Assembly: GCA_903928965.1 (NCBI GenBank)
Contig: CAIYSZ010000092.1
Span: 1-64,000, forward strand
Source: an uncultured Pseudomonadota bacterium
GTDB lineage: Bacteria; Pseudomonadota; Gammaproteobacteria; Methylococcales; Methylomonadaceae
DNA length: 64,000 nt
Reading direction: 5' to 3'
Position 1 is the stretch's first letter. Each line of letters starts with the position of its first letter. Below the pieces are notes generated by a model. It had not been told where the DNA came from, did not search any database, and was given only the letters and a program-made list of their open reading frames with translations. Both the position numbers and the translations under genes were made by a program. Of this stretch, positions 20,623-29,953 are shown piece by piece.

Positions 20623-21699
20623 GTGAACAACCATATCGTCGTCCGCCACCCCAGGCAATTAACCCCGCAATGGGCGCAGCGCATACTGCGGCGGAGCATT
20701 CCTCACGCCACGGTCAGCGCGGTGGAAATTGAATCCGTTAACCCCGGAACCACCACGCGCACCGCCCTGACCGTCGAACACGACGCCAGCGCCGAATATC
20801 CGCGCCGTTGGTTCGTCAAGACCCCGGCGTTGCTGCTGAAATCCCGTTTGATCACGGCATTGCCCGGCTTGCTGCAAAAAGAAATTCATTTCTATAACGG
20901 CTTGGCCCGGCACAGCCCGCCGAACCTGCCGCAAGTGCTGGCGGCGCAGCACCGGTTCGGTTTAGGGTCTACTTTGGTCATGGCCGACTTGCGCGAATCC
21001 GGTCAAACGCCCGGCCAAGTCGGCGACGCCCTGACGCTGACGCAGGCCGAAGCCGTATTACGCGAATTGGCGAAACTACACGCCGGCTTTTCCGGTAAAT
21101 CCGCGTTGTTGCAGGCTCAAACCTGGCTCAACCCGTTCAACGCCAAAATCGAACTCGCGCTAGGCGACTGGTTGGCGCCGCCGCTAATGCGGCGCGGCCT
21201 GCGGCGGGCCGGCGACCTGATTCCTCAGGACCTGCATAAACCGGCTCTGGAATACGCTTTCAACCGCCGCCGTATGATGCGGCAACTAACGGCGGCCTCG
21301 AACACCTTGGTGCATCATGACTGCCATCCCGGCAATTTGTTTTGGACCGCCGATGGACCGGGATTTTTAGACTGGCAATTGGTGCGTCTGGGCGAAGGCG
21401 TCAGCGATGTGGCCTATTTTCTTGCCACCGCGTTGCCCAGCGATTTGCGGCGCGAACATGAGCGCGCTTTGCTGGACTATTACCGCGCCGCCGTCAGCGC
21501 CTTCGGCGGGCCGGAATTACCGCGCGGCCGCACCTTTGAACGTTACCGGCGGCATGTGGCTTACGCCGTCGAGGCCATGGTGCTGACGTTGGCGGTTGGC
21601 GACCTCATGGAGGAAGCGGGCAACCGCGCTCTGATCGCCCGCGCGGCGACGGCGGCGGCCGATCTGCAAACTTTTGCCGCCCTCGGCTGCGGCGACTAA
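20623..21699 (+). CDS. Aminoglycoside-phosphotransferase-fold kinase
   Basis: The 358-residue protein belongs to the APH/choline-kinase/EcKinase superfamily. The catalytic loop LVHHDCHPGNLFW (about residues 226-238) with its Asp, and the metal-binding FLDWQLV motif (about 246-252) with the following VSDVAYFLA, are intact. These enzymes transfer phosphate from ATP to a small hydroxylated substrate. The context (a small membrane protein upstream, dusB downstream) does not reveal the substrate, and drug resistance should not be assumed. The start is a GTG without a clear ribosome site. Confidence 0.75.
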   Translation: MNNHIVVRHPRQLTPQWAQRILRRSIPHATVSAVEIESVNPGTTTRTALTVEHDASAEYPRRWFVKTPALLLKSRLITALPGLLQKEIHFYNGLARHSPPNLPQVLAAQHRFGLGSTLVMADLRESGQTPGQVGDALTLTQAEAVLRELAKLHAGFSGKSALLQAQTWLNPFNAKIELALGDWLAPPLMRRGLRRAGDLIPQDLHKPALEYAFNRRRMMRQLTAASNTLVHHDCHPGNLFWTADGPGFLDWQLVRLGEGVSDVAYFLATALPSDLRREHERALLDYYRAAVSAFGGPELPRGRTFERYRRHVAYAVEAMVLTLAVGDLMEEAGNRALIARAATAAADLQTFAALGCGD

Positions 21700-21813
21700 G
21701 CTCAGTCGCGCTTGAAAGCCGCGCCACCCGCGGCGCGGCGCCCGGTGAATTTTTTCCGGCCGAATTCACGAATTTCTTGCTATGATACATTGCCAAATTA
21801 CACCTTTTTTCCC

Positions 21814-22782
21814 ATGCGGCTCGGTCATTTTCAACTTTCCAACAATCTGCTACTAGCGCCAATGGCCGGCGTCACCGACAAACCATTTCGGCGAATTTGC
21901 GCCGAATTCGGCGCGGGCTTGACCGTATCGGAAATGGCGTCCGCGCTTGAGCATTTGCAACGGCACCCGCGAACCCAAAAAAAAACCGAATTGAACCCCG
22001 CCGCGCTGGAGTCGGTGCAAATCATAGGCGCGGACCCCAGGCAAATGGCGCTAGCCGCGCGTATGCACGCCGACCGCGGCGCGGCGATTATCGACATCAA
22101 CATGGGCTGCCCGGCGAAAAAAGTCTGCCAAGTCGCCGCCGGCTCGGCCTTGTTGCGCGATGAAAAACTGGTGGCCGACATTCTTGCCGCCGTAGTCAGC
22201 GCCGTGAGCGTGCCGGTAACGCTGAAAATCCGCACCGGCTGGGACCTAGCCAACCGCAACGCGGTATCCATCCTGCGCATCGCCGAGCAAAACGGCGTGC
22301 AAATGCTCACCGTGCACGGACGCAGCCGGGCGTGTAAATTTGAAGGGCAAGCCGAATACGACACCATCCGCCAGGTCAAGCAAGCGGCGCGGATTCCGAT
22401 CATCGCCAACGGCGACATCGATTCCCCGGAAAAAGCCATGGCAGTGCTCAAGTATACCGGCGCCGACGGCTTGATGATAGGCCGCGCGGCCCAGGGCAGG
22501 CCTTGGCTGTTTCGCGAAATGCTGTGTAAAATGCGCGGCCTGCCTTACGCCGCGCCCGGCCTGACTGAAATTCAGGAGGTGATAAACCGGCATTTGGAAA
22601 GCCTGTACGAATTTTACGGCGCCGTTACCGGCGTCAGAATGGCGCGCAAGCATCTAAACTGGTATTGGCAGCGCTTGGGCGGCCTGCCGGCGGATGTGAA
22701 AGCCGCCATCAACCAAGCGGAACAACCCGGCCGGCAACTGGCGCTGGTTAACGCGACGCTCGATTCTTTTCCATTTAATTAA
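21814..22782 (+). CDS. dusB: tRNA-dihydrouridine synthase B
   Basis: The protein reduces specific uridines in the D-loop of tRNA using FMN and NADPH. The 322-residue protein shows the N-terminal APMAGVTDKPFR motif, the catalytic cysteine motif NMGCPAKKV (about residue 100), and the FMN-binding NGDIDS and IGRAAQGRPW motifs. I start it at the ATG 21814 (MRLGHFQL); the frame is open further upstream, but that part is not like the family. The fis gene follows after ten bases, the arrangement known from E. coli and many gammaproteobacteria. Confidence 0.95.
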   Translation: MRLGHFQLSNNLLLAPMAGVTDKPFRRICAEFGAGLTVSEMASALEHLQRHPRTQKKTELNPAALESVQIIGADPRQMALAARMHADRGAAIIDINMGCPAKKVCQVAAGSALLRDEKLVADILAAVVSAVSVPVTLKIRTGWDLANRNAVSILRIAEQNGVQMLTVHGRSRACKFEGQAEYDTIRQVKQAARIPIIANGDIDSPEKAMAVLKYTGADGLMIGRAAQGRPWLFREMLCKMRGLPYAAPGLTEIQEVINRHLESLYEFYGAVTGVRMARKHLNWYWQRLGGLPADVKAAINQAEQPGRQLALVNATLDSFPFN

Positions 22783-22792
22783 GAACTTTTAT

Positions 22793-23056
22793 ATGGAAGA
22801 GCCTAAGAAAGACCATCTTAATAATAGCGAACATACCTTGGCCGACCATGTACGTCATTGCCTGGAAAACTATTTCAGTCATTTGAACGGTCACGATTCG
22901 ACCGGTTTGTACCAATTAGTCATCGCCGAAGTCGAGAAACCGTTGCTGGAAATCACCTTGAAACAGGCCGATTTCAACCAAAGCAAAGCGGCGAAAATTT
23001 TAGGTATCAGCCGCAGCACGCTACGAAAAAAACTGGAGCAATACGGCATAGAATAA
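22793..23056 (+). CDS. fis: DNA-binding protein Fis
   Basis: Fis is a small nucleoid protein that bends DNA and adjusts rRNA promoters, replication and recombination to growth rate. The 87-residue protein ends in the typical helix-turn-helix (NQSKAAKILGISRSTLRKKL) and has the central dimerisation helices. It is slightly shorter than E. coli Fis (98). It sits immediately after dusB, in the classic operon, and 49 bases before purH. Confidence 0.95.
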   Translation: MEEPKKDHLNNSEHTLADHVRHCLENYFSHLNGHDSTGLYQLVIAEVEKPLLEITLKQADFNQSKAAKILGISRSTLRKKLEQYGIE

Positions 23057-23105
23057 TGCCGATTGCCCGTGATCCGTTTAGAATAATCTGTAATTTGAGG
23101 ATTGC

Positions 23106-24662
23106 ATGAAAATAAAAATTACTCGCGCCTTGGTGAGCGTTTCCGACAAAACCGGCGTGGCGGAATTTTGCCGTCAATTGCACGCCTTAGGCATTGAAAT
23201 TTTATCCACCGGCGGCACCGCCGAATTGTTGGCCGCCCAGCATATTCCCGCGCGGGAAGTGGCCGACTACACCGGGTTTCCGGAGATCATGGCCGGGCGG
23301 GTGAAAACCCTGCATCCGAAAATCCATGGCGGCATACTGGCGCGGCGCGGCGTGGATGAGGCGGCGCTGGACGAACACGGCATTTTGCCGATCGACATGG
23401 TGGCGGTTAACCTTTACCCCTTCGCGCAAACCATCGCCCGCCCCGACTGCACGCTTGAAACGGCCATCGAAAACATCGACATTGGCGGTCCCAGCATGAT
23501 ACGCGCCGCGGCCAAAAATCACGCCAGCGTGGCCGTGGTGGTCGAGCCTAGCGACTACACGGAAATTATCGCCGAATTGCAAGCCAACCAAGGCTGCCTG
23601 GACCAAGCCCGCCGATTCGCGTTGGCGACCAAAAGCTTTGCCCATTGCGCGCGCTACGACGCGGCCATTGCCGATTATTTGGGACAGGCGCAAGGTGAAA
23701 TCTTTCCAGAAATTCTTAACCTGCAATTTCAGCGCCTGCAAAGCCTGCGCTACGGTGAAAATCCGCATCAAGCGGCTGCGTTTTACCGGGAAACCCGGCT
23801 GCCGGCCGGCAATATCGCAGCCGCCGAACAATTGCAAGGCAAGGAGTTGTCTTATAATAATATCGCCGACGCCGACGCCGCCCTGGAGTGCGTCAAAAGC
23901 TTTTCCGAACCGGCTTGCGTGATCGTCAAGCACGCCAATCCCTGCGGCGTGGCGGTCGCCGACGATTTGCTTTCCGCTTACCGGCTTGCTTACGCCACCG
24001 ATCCGACCTCGGCCTTCGGCGGCATTATCGCCTTTAACCGTCCGCTGGACGGCGAAACGGCGGCCGCCATCACTGAGCGGCAATTCGTAGAGGTAATCAT
24101 TGCGCCGGAATTCAGCCCGGCGGCGCTGCAAGCCTGCCTAAAGAAAGGCAATATTCGTCTGCTGCGGGTCGGAGCATGGCCGGCCGAGCCGACCGCAGAA
24201 CTGGAGCTGAAAAAAGTCGGCGGCGGCCTGCTGGCGCAACAAAAAGATCATGGCGACGTCATGGCATGCGATTTGCGCATCGTCAGTCAACGCGTTCCCA
24301 CCGCGCAAGAAACCGCCGATTTATTGTTCGCCTGGAAAGTAGTAAAATTTGTTAAATCCAACGCCATCGTCTATGCTAAGCAAGGTCAAACCCTAGGCAT
24401 AGGGGCCGGGCAAATGAGCCGGGTATACTCGGCAAAAATCGCCGCCTTGAAGGCAGCCGACGAGGGTTTTGACATTGCCGGCTCGGTCATGGCCTCCGAC
24501 GCCTTTTTCCCGTTCCGAGACTCGGTGGACGCGGCGGCGGCGGTCGGCATCAGCGCCATTATCCACCCTGGCGGCTCCATGCGGGACGCGGAAGTCATCA
24601 AAGCCGCCGACGAACACGGCATCGCCATGGCCTTGACCGGCATGCGGCATTTCCGCCATTAA
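23106..24662 (+). CDS. purH: Bifunctional AICAR transformylase / IMP cyclohydrolase
   Basis: PurH catalyses the last two steps of IMP synthesis. The 518-residue protein has the N-terminal IMP cyclohydrolase (MGS-like fold, STGGTAELL and [13 protein letters not shown]) and the C-terminal AICAR transformylase with the catalytic Lys-His in [10 protein letters not shown] and the end segment RHFRH. The ribosome site gagg precedes the ATG. It lies downstream of fis. purD, often the next gene, is about 6 kb away on the other strand (30730-32010). Confidence 0.96.
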   Translation: MKIKITRALVSVSDKTGVAEFCRQLHALGIEILSTGGTAELLAAQHIPAREVADYTGFPEIMAGRVKTLHPKIHGGILARRGVDEAALDEHGILPIDMVAVNLYPFAQTIARPDCTLETAIENIDIGGPSMIRAAAKNHASVAVVVEPSDYTEIIAELQANQGCLDQARRFALATKSFAHCARYDAAIADYLGQAQGEIFPEILNLQFQRLQSLRYGENPHQAAAFYRETRLPAGNIAAAEQLQGKELSYNNIADADAALECVKSFSEPACVIVKHANPCGVAVADDLLSAYRLAYATDPTSAFGGIIAFNRPLDGETAAAITERQFVEVIIAPEFSPAALQACLKKGNIRLLRVGAWPAEPTAELELKKVGGGLLAQQKDHGDVMACDLRIVSQRVPTAQETADLLFAWKVVKFVKSNAIVYAKQGQTLGIGAGQMSRVYSAKIAALKAADEGFDIAGSVMASDAFFPFRDSVDAAAAVGISAIIHPGGSMRDAEVIKAADEHGIAMALTGMRHFRH

Positions 24663-24766
24663 TGCGGCGGGTTGCTAAATTTATCTCAAAGTTGTAATCC
24701 AAGGCATGATAATTCCATGTTTTATAATCTAATTTTTTGCTATTTTCCTACTAATGCGGACATCTC

Positions 24767-25735
24767 TTGATTTTAACTGAAGCTAATCCCGCCGCCATCG
24801 CCAAAGCCGCCGCCTTGCTGCGCGCCGGTGAATTGGTGGCGTTTCCTACCGAAACCGTGTACGGCTTGGGCGCGGACGCCGCCAATGCTTTGGCCGTCGG
24901 CAAAATTTTCTCCGCCAAGGGCCGGCCGGCCGACCATCCCGTGATCGTGCATTTGGCCGACCCCGAGCAAATCACGGACTGGGCCGCCGAATTTCCAGAC
25001 ACGGCGCGCAAACTGGCCGCCGCCTTTTGGCCCGGCCCATTGACCATTATATTTAATAAACAAGCCAACGTGCCCCGAGCAGTCACCGGCGGCCAAAACA
25101 CCGTGGCCCTGCGCGTGCCTGCCAACCCTACGGCGCTGGCCTTGCTACGAGCTTTCGGCGGCGGTGTGGCGGCCCCTTCCGCCAACCGTTTCGGCCGCAT
25201 CAGCCCAACCCAGGCCTTTCACGTGGCCGAGGAATTGGGCGACAAAGTATCTTGCATCCTGGACGGCGGCCCGTGCAGCGTCGGCGTGGAATCCACCATT
25301 ATCGACCTGACCGACGACGCTCCGGTGCTGCTTAGACCGGGCCGCATCACCCGCGCCCAATTGAAAGCCGTATTGGGAGCCGAGGTTAGGCTGTCCAGCA
25401 ACACCCAAATCCGCGCCCCCGGCATGATGGCGGTGCATTACGCGCCGCACACCATCGCACTCTTATGCAACCCGGAGACCTTGATCGGGATGATAGACGA
25501 GCAATGCGCCCAAGGCAAGCAAGTCGGCGTGCTGGCGCATAGCGATATTTGCCGCATGATTCCTTGCCGGCATTTGATTCTATTACCGGACCGGGCCGAG
25601 TCCTATGAGGCGGCGCTTTATAGCTCCTTGCGCGAACTCGACAATCTGCAACTGGACATGCTGTTGATCGAGCAGCCGCCGGCCAGCGAGGAATGGGCGG
25701 CGGTCAATGACCGCTTGAGCAAAGCCACGGTTTAA
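24767..25735 (+). CDS. Threonylcarbamoyl-AMP synthase (Sua5/YwlC type)
   Basis: The enzyme makes threonylcarbamoyl-AMP from threonine, bicarbonate and ATP for the t6A modification of tRNA. The 322-residue length shows the long Sua5 form: an N-terminal YrdC domain (FPTETVYGLGADA, KGRPADHP, APSANRFGRISPT) plus the C-terminal Sua5 domain with the linker APGMMAVHYAP. The only possible start in this frame is TTG at 24767, because a stop codon lies five codons upstream and no ATG or GTG is available. The stop abuts the tadA start (taaATG), so the two are translationally coupled. Confidence 0.92.
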   Translation: MILTEANPAAIAKAAALLRAGELVAFPTETVYGLGADAANALAVGKIFSAKGRPADHPVIVHLADPEQITDWAAEFPDTARKLAAAFWPGPLTIIFNKQANVPRAVTGGQNTVALRVPANPTALALLRAFGGGVAAPSANRFGRISPTQAFHVAEELGDKVSCILDGGPCSVGVESTIIDLTDDAPVLLRPGRITRAQLKAVLGAEVRLSSNTQIRAPGMMAVHYAPHTIALLCNPETLIGMIDEQCAQGKQVGVLAHSDICRMIPCRHLILLPDRAESYEAALYSSLRELDNLQLDMLLIEQPPASEEWAAVNDRLSKATV

Positions 25736-26194
25736 ATGAATGATGCAGAGTGGATGCGCCACGCCATCCGGCTGGCGCAACGCGCCGAACGGCAAGGCGA
25801 GGTGCCGATAGGGGCGCTGGTGGTATTTGAAGGCCGTTGCGTGGGTGAAGGCTGGAACCAGCCGATTCAATTGCATGACCCCAGCGCCCACGCCGAAATC
25901 CAAGCCCTGCGTCAAGCCGGTAGAAAACTTGGAAACTACCGTTTGCCGGGCAGCAGCCTGTATGTAACCTTAGAGCCCTGCGTCATGTGCATGGGAGCCA
26001 TTGTGCACGCGCGCATGGAACGCCTGGTGTTCGGTGCGTTCGATGCCAGGCGCGGCGCGGTTTGCGGCCCGCTGCAACTAGGCGCCGCCGAGTTTTTGAA
26101 CCATAGCGTCGTCTGCGACGGCGGCGTGTTGGCAGAGGAATGCGGCGGATTGCTAGCCGACTTCTTTAGGGCGCGGCGCAGACCAAAAAGTTAA
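25736..26194 (+). CDS. tadA: tRNA-specific adenosine deaminase TadA
   Basis: TadA converts adenosine 34 of tRNA-Arg(ACG) to inosine. The 152-residue protein carries the cytidine-deaminase-fold zinc site: HAEIQAL with the catalytic Glu (about residues 57-63) and PCVMCMGA (about 87-94). The N-terminal EWMRHAIRLAQRAERQGEVP is typical. It starts directly after the sua5-type stop codon, so both tRNA modification enzymes are co-expressed. Confidence 0.95.
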   Translation: MNDAEWMRHAIRLAQRAERQGEVPIGALVVFEGRCVGEGWNQPIQLHDPSAHAEIQALRQAGRKLGNYRLPGSSLYVTLEPCVMCMGAIVHARMERLVFGAFDARRGAVCGPLQLGAAEFLNHSVVCDGGVLAEECGGLLADFFRARRRPKS

Positions 26195-26211
26195 TCGGCT
26201 CCGCACGAAAC

Positions 26212-27858
26212 TTAATCGACGGCTATGCGTAACGCTTTGTAGTAATTAATCAAGCCATTGGTCGAGCTGTCGTGGCTATCGATCTCTTGATCATTTTTCA
26301 ACTCAGGCAATATGGCTTTCGCCAGCACCTTGCCCAGCTCAACGCCCATTTGATCGAAAGAGTTGATATTCCACACCACGCCTTGCACGAAAATCTTGTG
26401 TTCGTAAAACGCAATCAAGGTGCCTAGCGTGCGCGGCGTCAATTTCTTGAACAGAAAAGCGTTGGACGGCTTGTTGCCCTCGAAGATTTTCGAGGCGATC
26501 AGAGCGTCGTTCAAATTCGGCTCGTGGCTGAGATCGCGGCGCACCTCCGCCTCGGTTTTACCGCGCATCAAAGCTTCAGCCTGCGCCAGAAAATTGGATA
26601 TCAAAATATCGTGATGCTCCGGCAATTCATAATTGCTTTGCGCCGCGGCTAGAAAATCACAAGGCACCAATTTCGTACCCTGATGTATCAATTGGAAAAA
26701 CGCGTGCTGGCCATTGGTACCGGGCTGACCCCAAATGATAGGGCCGGTGTTATAGTCCACTTTTTCGCCGCTAATGGTGGCGCTTTTGCCGTTGCTTTCC
26801 ATGTCGCCTTGCTGGAAGTAATCGGCAAAATATTTCAGCGATTGCGCGTATGGCAAAATGGCATAGGTTTCCGCCTCGAAGAAATTGTTATACCAAATCC
26901 CCAAGAGGCCCATGATAACCGGAATATTCTTCTCGAACGGGGCCTCGCGGAAATGCTGATCCGCCAAATGCGCGCCGAGCAGCAACTCTTCAAAATTATC
27001 CATGCCGATATACAACGCAATCGACATGCCTATCACCGACCACAGAGAATAACGGCCGCCGACCCAATCCCAAAACTCGAACATATTGTCCGGGTCGATA
27101 CCGAACTCCTTGACTTTCTCCACGTTGGTGGAAATGGCCACGAAATGCCGGAGCATGAGTTTGGCGTCACCGGCGGCGGCCAAGAACCAGTCGCGCGCGG
27201 AATGCGCGTTGGTCATGGTCTCCTGGGTGGTGAACGTTTTGGAGGAGATTAAAAACAGCGTGGTTTCCGGGTTTAGCGGCTTTAAGGTCTCCACGATGTC
27301 CACTTGGTCGACGTTGGAGACGAAATGCGCTCTTAAAGTGCTGATGCCATAAGGTTTTAACGCCGAATCCACCATTTTAGGCCCCAAATCGGAGCCGCCG
27401 ATGCCGATGTTGACGATATCGGTTATCGGCTTGCCGGTGTAGCCGGTCCAAGCGCCGGACCGCACCTGCTCGGTAAAACCGCGCATTTTCGCCAACACGC
27501 GGTTGACTTGCGGCATCACATCTTCGCCGGCGAAATATACCGGCGTATTGGCTCGGTTGCGCAGCGCAGTGTGCAACACCGCCCGCCCTTCGGTCACGTT
27601 TATAATCGAACCGTTGAACATGGCTTCGGTTTTTTGATGCAAATTCGAGCGCTCCGCAAACTTTAACAAAAGCGGTAAAGTTTGTTCATCAATCAAATTC
27701 TTTGAATAATCAAACAACAGGTCATTGAATTTAACCGAAAATTTATCAAAGCGCGCGCTATCTTGGTCAAATGCGGCTTTCATGGAAAATTTAGCGGCAA
27801 TTTCCTTGTAGTGTTGCTTAACGGCTATCCATTCGGGCGAGCTGGTCAATTCGGACAT
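26212..27858 (-). CDS. pgi: Glucose-6-phosphate isomerase
   Basis: Pgi interconverts glucose 6-phosphate and fructose 6-phosphate. With the start at 27858 ([10 protein letters not shown]) the protein has 548 residues, against 549 in E. coli. The frame remains open 24 codons further upstream, but that segment reads through promoter-like repeats and has no family similarity. Catalytic motifs visible are [12 protein letters not shown], the phosphate loop [14 protein letters not shown], the catalytic Glu in [29 protein letters not shown] and the C-terminal [12 protein letters not shown]. It converges with tadA with a 17-base gap. Confidence 0.96.
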   Translation of the reverse strand: MSELTSSPEWIAVKQHYKEIAAKFSMKAAFDQDSARFDKFSVKFNDLLFDYSKNLIDEQTLPLLLKFAERSNLHQKTEAMFNGSIINVTEGRAVLHTALRNRANTPVYFAGEDVMPQVNRVLAKMRGFTEQVRSGAWTGYTGKPITDIVNIGIGGSDLGPKMVDSALKPYGISTLRAHFVSNVDQVDIVETLKPLNPETTLFLISSKTFTTQETMTNAHSARDWFLAAAGDAKLMLRHFVAISTNVEKVKEFGIDPDNMFEFWDWVGGRYSLWSVIGMSIALYIGMDNFEELLLGAHLADQHFREAPFEKNIPVIMGLLGIWYNNFFEAETYAILPYAQSLKYFADYFQQGDMESNGKSATISGEKVDYNTGPIIWGQPGTNGQHAFFQLIHQGTKLVPCDFLAAAQSNYELPEHHDILISNFLAQAEALMRGKTEAEVRRDLSHEPNLNDALIASKIFEGNKPSNAFLFKKLTPRTLGTLIAFYEHKIFVQGVVWNINSFDQMGVELGKVLAKAILPELKNDQEIDSHDSSTNGLINYYKALRIAVD

Positions 27859-27897
27859 AGAGTCTGCATAGAGTTGGTATTTAAGATCACTGCGCAC

Positions 27898-27946
27898 GGC
27901 AAAGCCTACATTATAATTTGCGCATGGCAAAACCTACATTATAATT
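27898..27946. repeat. 21-bp direct repeat upstream of pgi
   Basis: The sequence ggcaaa-R-cctacattataatt occurs twice (27898-27918 and 27926-27946) with a 28-base period and one mismatch. Each copy contains TATAAT when read on either strand, so the minus-strand reading could supply two staggered -10 elements for pgi. It may alternatively be an operator. Confidence 0.7.
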
Positions 27947-28137
27947 ACTGTATTGGGTGGAAGCCATAAAATTTGTATGACAGCTTTTATAAAGCCGCCG
28001 CCCAGCGAGTAAAAAACGCGCCTGCCGAAGCAAATTTTTTGCCCCCGCCGGAACCTAAGGTCCAACGCGCGGGTCCTACTCCTGACAACAGATCAAGATA
28101 ATCCACCCGTGATATACTACTACGATAGGGTTTAGCA

Positions 28138-28166
28138 TTGGTTTTTGTTTGTTTACCCGTTAAAAT
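28138..28166 (+). promoter_or_regulatory. Putative sigma-70 promoter of the cupredoxin cassette
   Basis: A -35-like TTGGTT (28138-28143) and a -10-like TAAAAT (28161-28166) are separated by 17 bases, about 110 bases upstream of the ATG at 28278. The match is by inspection only. Confidence 0.45.
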
Positions 28167-28277
28167 GTGCTAGATTTACCCGCCGTATCCGGTATGGGGC
28201 GGACCTGAGCGACACAGTCCGGCCTTGCCTAACAGGCAGATTATAATAAAAATTCAACGACCTTGGGGGAAGGCCTT

Positions 28278-28868
28278 ATGAAAATTACTCACTATAACAA
28301 CGTCTTATTCATTTTATTCGCCATGTTTTTTTCGGCCGTGGCCTGGGCACATGGCGGCGCCGCGGGAACCGATACCGACCAATGTAAATTTGAACTGGAA
28401 AAAGATCATTGGCTGCATTACACCGCTTACGAACCCAAGGCTTATCCCGCCGAGGAATTCTGCGGCAACTTGCCGGACCTGAACACCACCATACAATTGG
28501 TGTTTGATTATCAAGACCAACGTTACCGTAACTTGGCGATTGAATTTGAAGTCACCAAGGAGCCGGAAGGCAAGCGCATCTTTTTCCAGGAAGCGAAAAA
28601 GCATAAATCCGGCACCGTGGTGCTGAATTTGCCGGAGGGCGTTAGCGAACCAGGCAAGTATTTGATTCACATCACTTTGCTGCAAGACAGCGGCGAACGC
28701 CTTGACGCGCATATGTCCTTTAAGGCCGGCGCGGGTCAACCAACCAGTAAAACCAGCATCGCCATCTACTTCTTGGTGTTCTTTGGCCTGATTTACGTTT
28801 TATACCTGTCCGTGCCTAGCGTCAAAAAAATAGTTGACGGTTTGCTCGGCAAGGCAAAAGAGTTCTAA
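28278..28868 (+). CDS. Periplasmic domain protein with C-terminal membrane anchor
   Basis: The 196-residue protein has an N-terminal signal peptide (cut likely after VAWA), a periplasmic beta-rich domain with two cysteines (about residues 34 and 62) that may form a disulfide, and a C-terminal transmembrane helix (about residues 158-180) with a short basic cytoplasmic tail. I do not recognise a named family. The strong ribosome site gggggaagg selects the ATG at 28278 over a TTG five codons upstream. It starts a transcript with the cupredoxin gene 90 bases downstream. By context it may help assemble or partner that copper protein, possibly in a respiratory or monooxygenase-related role. Confidence 0.6.
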   Translation: MKITHYNNVLFILFAMFFSAVAWAHGGAAGTDTDQCKFELEKDHWLHYTAYEPKAYPAEEFCGNLPDLNTTIQLVFDYQDQRYRNLAIEFEVTKEPEGKRIFFQEAKKHKSGTVVLNLPEGVSEPGKYLIHITLLQDSGERLDAHMSFKAGAGQPTSKTSIAIYFLVFFGLIYVLYLSVPSVKKIVDGLLGKAKEF

Positions 28869-28958
28869 ATACTTTCGCCGCGGCGGCGCGATTTCGGCTC
28901 TTGGCCGAGTTCGCGCCCAAGCCTATCGCCATTCCCTTAAGTTACGGGAGCCATTCAC

Positions 28959-29864
28959 ATGGACAAAATTGCAATCCTGGCCGTTTTACTTTCGACGCTG
29001 TGCTTTTCCACTGCCTACGCCAAGGAGTTTCAAAACCATACGCAAATGATGTCGCACGGCGACGGTCATTTGATGGACATGGACGGCGCCATGGTCATGG
29101 GGCAAAACGAGGATACCTTGCCGGGCGGTTGCGATAAAATCGCCGCCAAAAAGGAAATTACCGTACGCGCTGGTCATAAATACGCCGAGAAGTTCCCCGG
29201 CGCCATGTTCGCTTTCGACCAGCAAGAATTCCAATTCGAGCCGTGCACCAAGTTAACCGTGCATTTCATTAACGAGGATGAAATCCGCCATCAATGGATG
29301 ATGCACGGCCTGCCTAAATATTTGTACCCCAAGGGTATGTTTCATTTGGAAGTCAGCGGCCCCGGCGAGGTGTCGGGCACGCTGATTCTGCCGCCCGGCG
29401 ACAAAACCTATTTGGTGCACTGCGATATTGCGCAACACATGGAAAAAGGCATGAAAGCGCAATTGAAGGTGGGCAAGGGCAGCGAGGATTTGCCTAGCAT
29501 ACCCGGCGTGACCGCCAGCATTTATCCCGACGATTACAGCGGCAAACCCTATAAACCGGACGCCGTCCAACCGGTAATCCAAGCTCCCGCCGCCAGCGCC
29601 GCCGTAGCGGATGCCGCCGGTAAAGCCGCGGCCGCGCCGGCCGTGGAAGAAGGCGCGCTTTCCGGAACCTTGATCATCGGTCTGGCCGCCGGCCTATTAT
29701 TGGCGCCGGCATTGCAGAACCGGTTTCAAGGCATGACCGGCGGCGAAATTTTGGCCAGCGGCCTAGAAAGCTTGACGCACGCGCTAGGCTGGCTAGTCAG
29801 TCAAATCGGTCGCCTGATTAAACGGTTTTCCGCTAATAAAACCATCTCGTTGCCGGATAAGTAA
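28959..29864 (+). CDS. Membrane-anchored cupredoxin with Met/His-rich N-terminus
   Basis: The 301-residue protein has a signal peptide (to about residue 21), then a Met/His-rich stretch (HTQMMSHGDGHLMDMDGAMV) suited to binding copper, then a cupredoxin domain (about residues 60-172). Type 1 copper ligands are all visible: H111 (in RHQWMMHG), C155, H160 and M165 (in HCDIAQHMEKGM). After an Ala/Pro-rich linker a transmembrane helix follows (about 233-250), then an amphipathic basic tail. It should carry electrons or handle copper in the periplasm. No close named family can be given. The ribosome site gggag precedes the ATG. It is the middle gene of a three-gene set. Confidence 0.75.
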   Translation: MDKIAILAVLLSTLCFSTAYAKEFQNHTQMMSHGDGHLMDMDGAMVMGQNEDTLPGGCDKIAAKKEITVRAGHKYAEKFPGAMFAFDQQEFQFEPCTKLTVHFINEDEIRHQWMMHGLPKYLYPKGMFHLEVSGPGEVSGTLILPPGDKTYLVHCDIAQHMEKGMKAQLKVGKGSEDLPSIPGVTASIYPDDYSGKPYKPDAVQPVIQAPAASAAVADAAGKAAAAPAVEEGALSGTLIIGLAAGLLLAPALQNRFQGMTGGEILASGLESLTHALGWLVSQIGRLIKRFSANKTISLPDK

Positions 29865-29953
29865 GGGATAATTAACCGGCGGCGGTATGGGCTAGCATGC
29901 TGATCGTCTAAATAAACCCGAGTTATCTTAAACCAGAGCATTGTTCCGCCGCT

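Larger units (their letters stand above)
27859..28277. other. Divergent promoter region between pgi and the cupredoxin cassette
   Basis: This 419-base region separates two divergent transcripts. Near pgi it contains a 21-bp direct repeat that includes a TATAAT on either strand. In its right half it contains a good sigma-70-like promoter (28138-28166) for the rightward genes. I see no RNA gene. Confidence 0.6.

Noticed and set aside
20623-21699. Aminoglycoside resistance gene
   Set aside because: The catalytic loop shows the APH-like kinase fold only. The family acts on many substrates and the context gives no sign of drug resistance.
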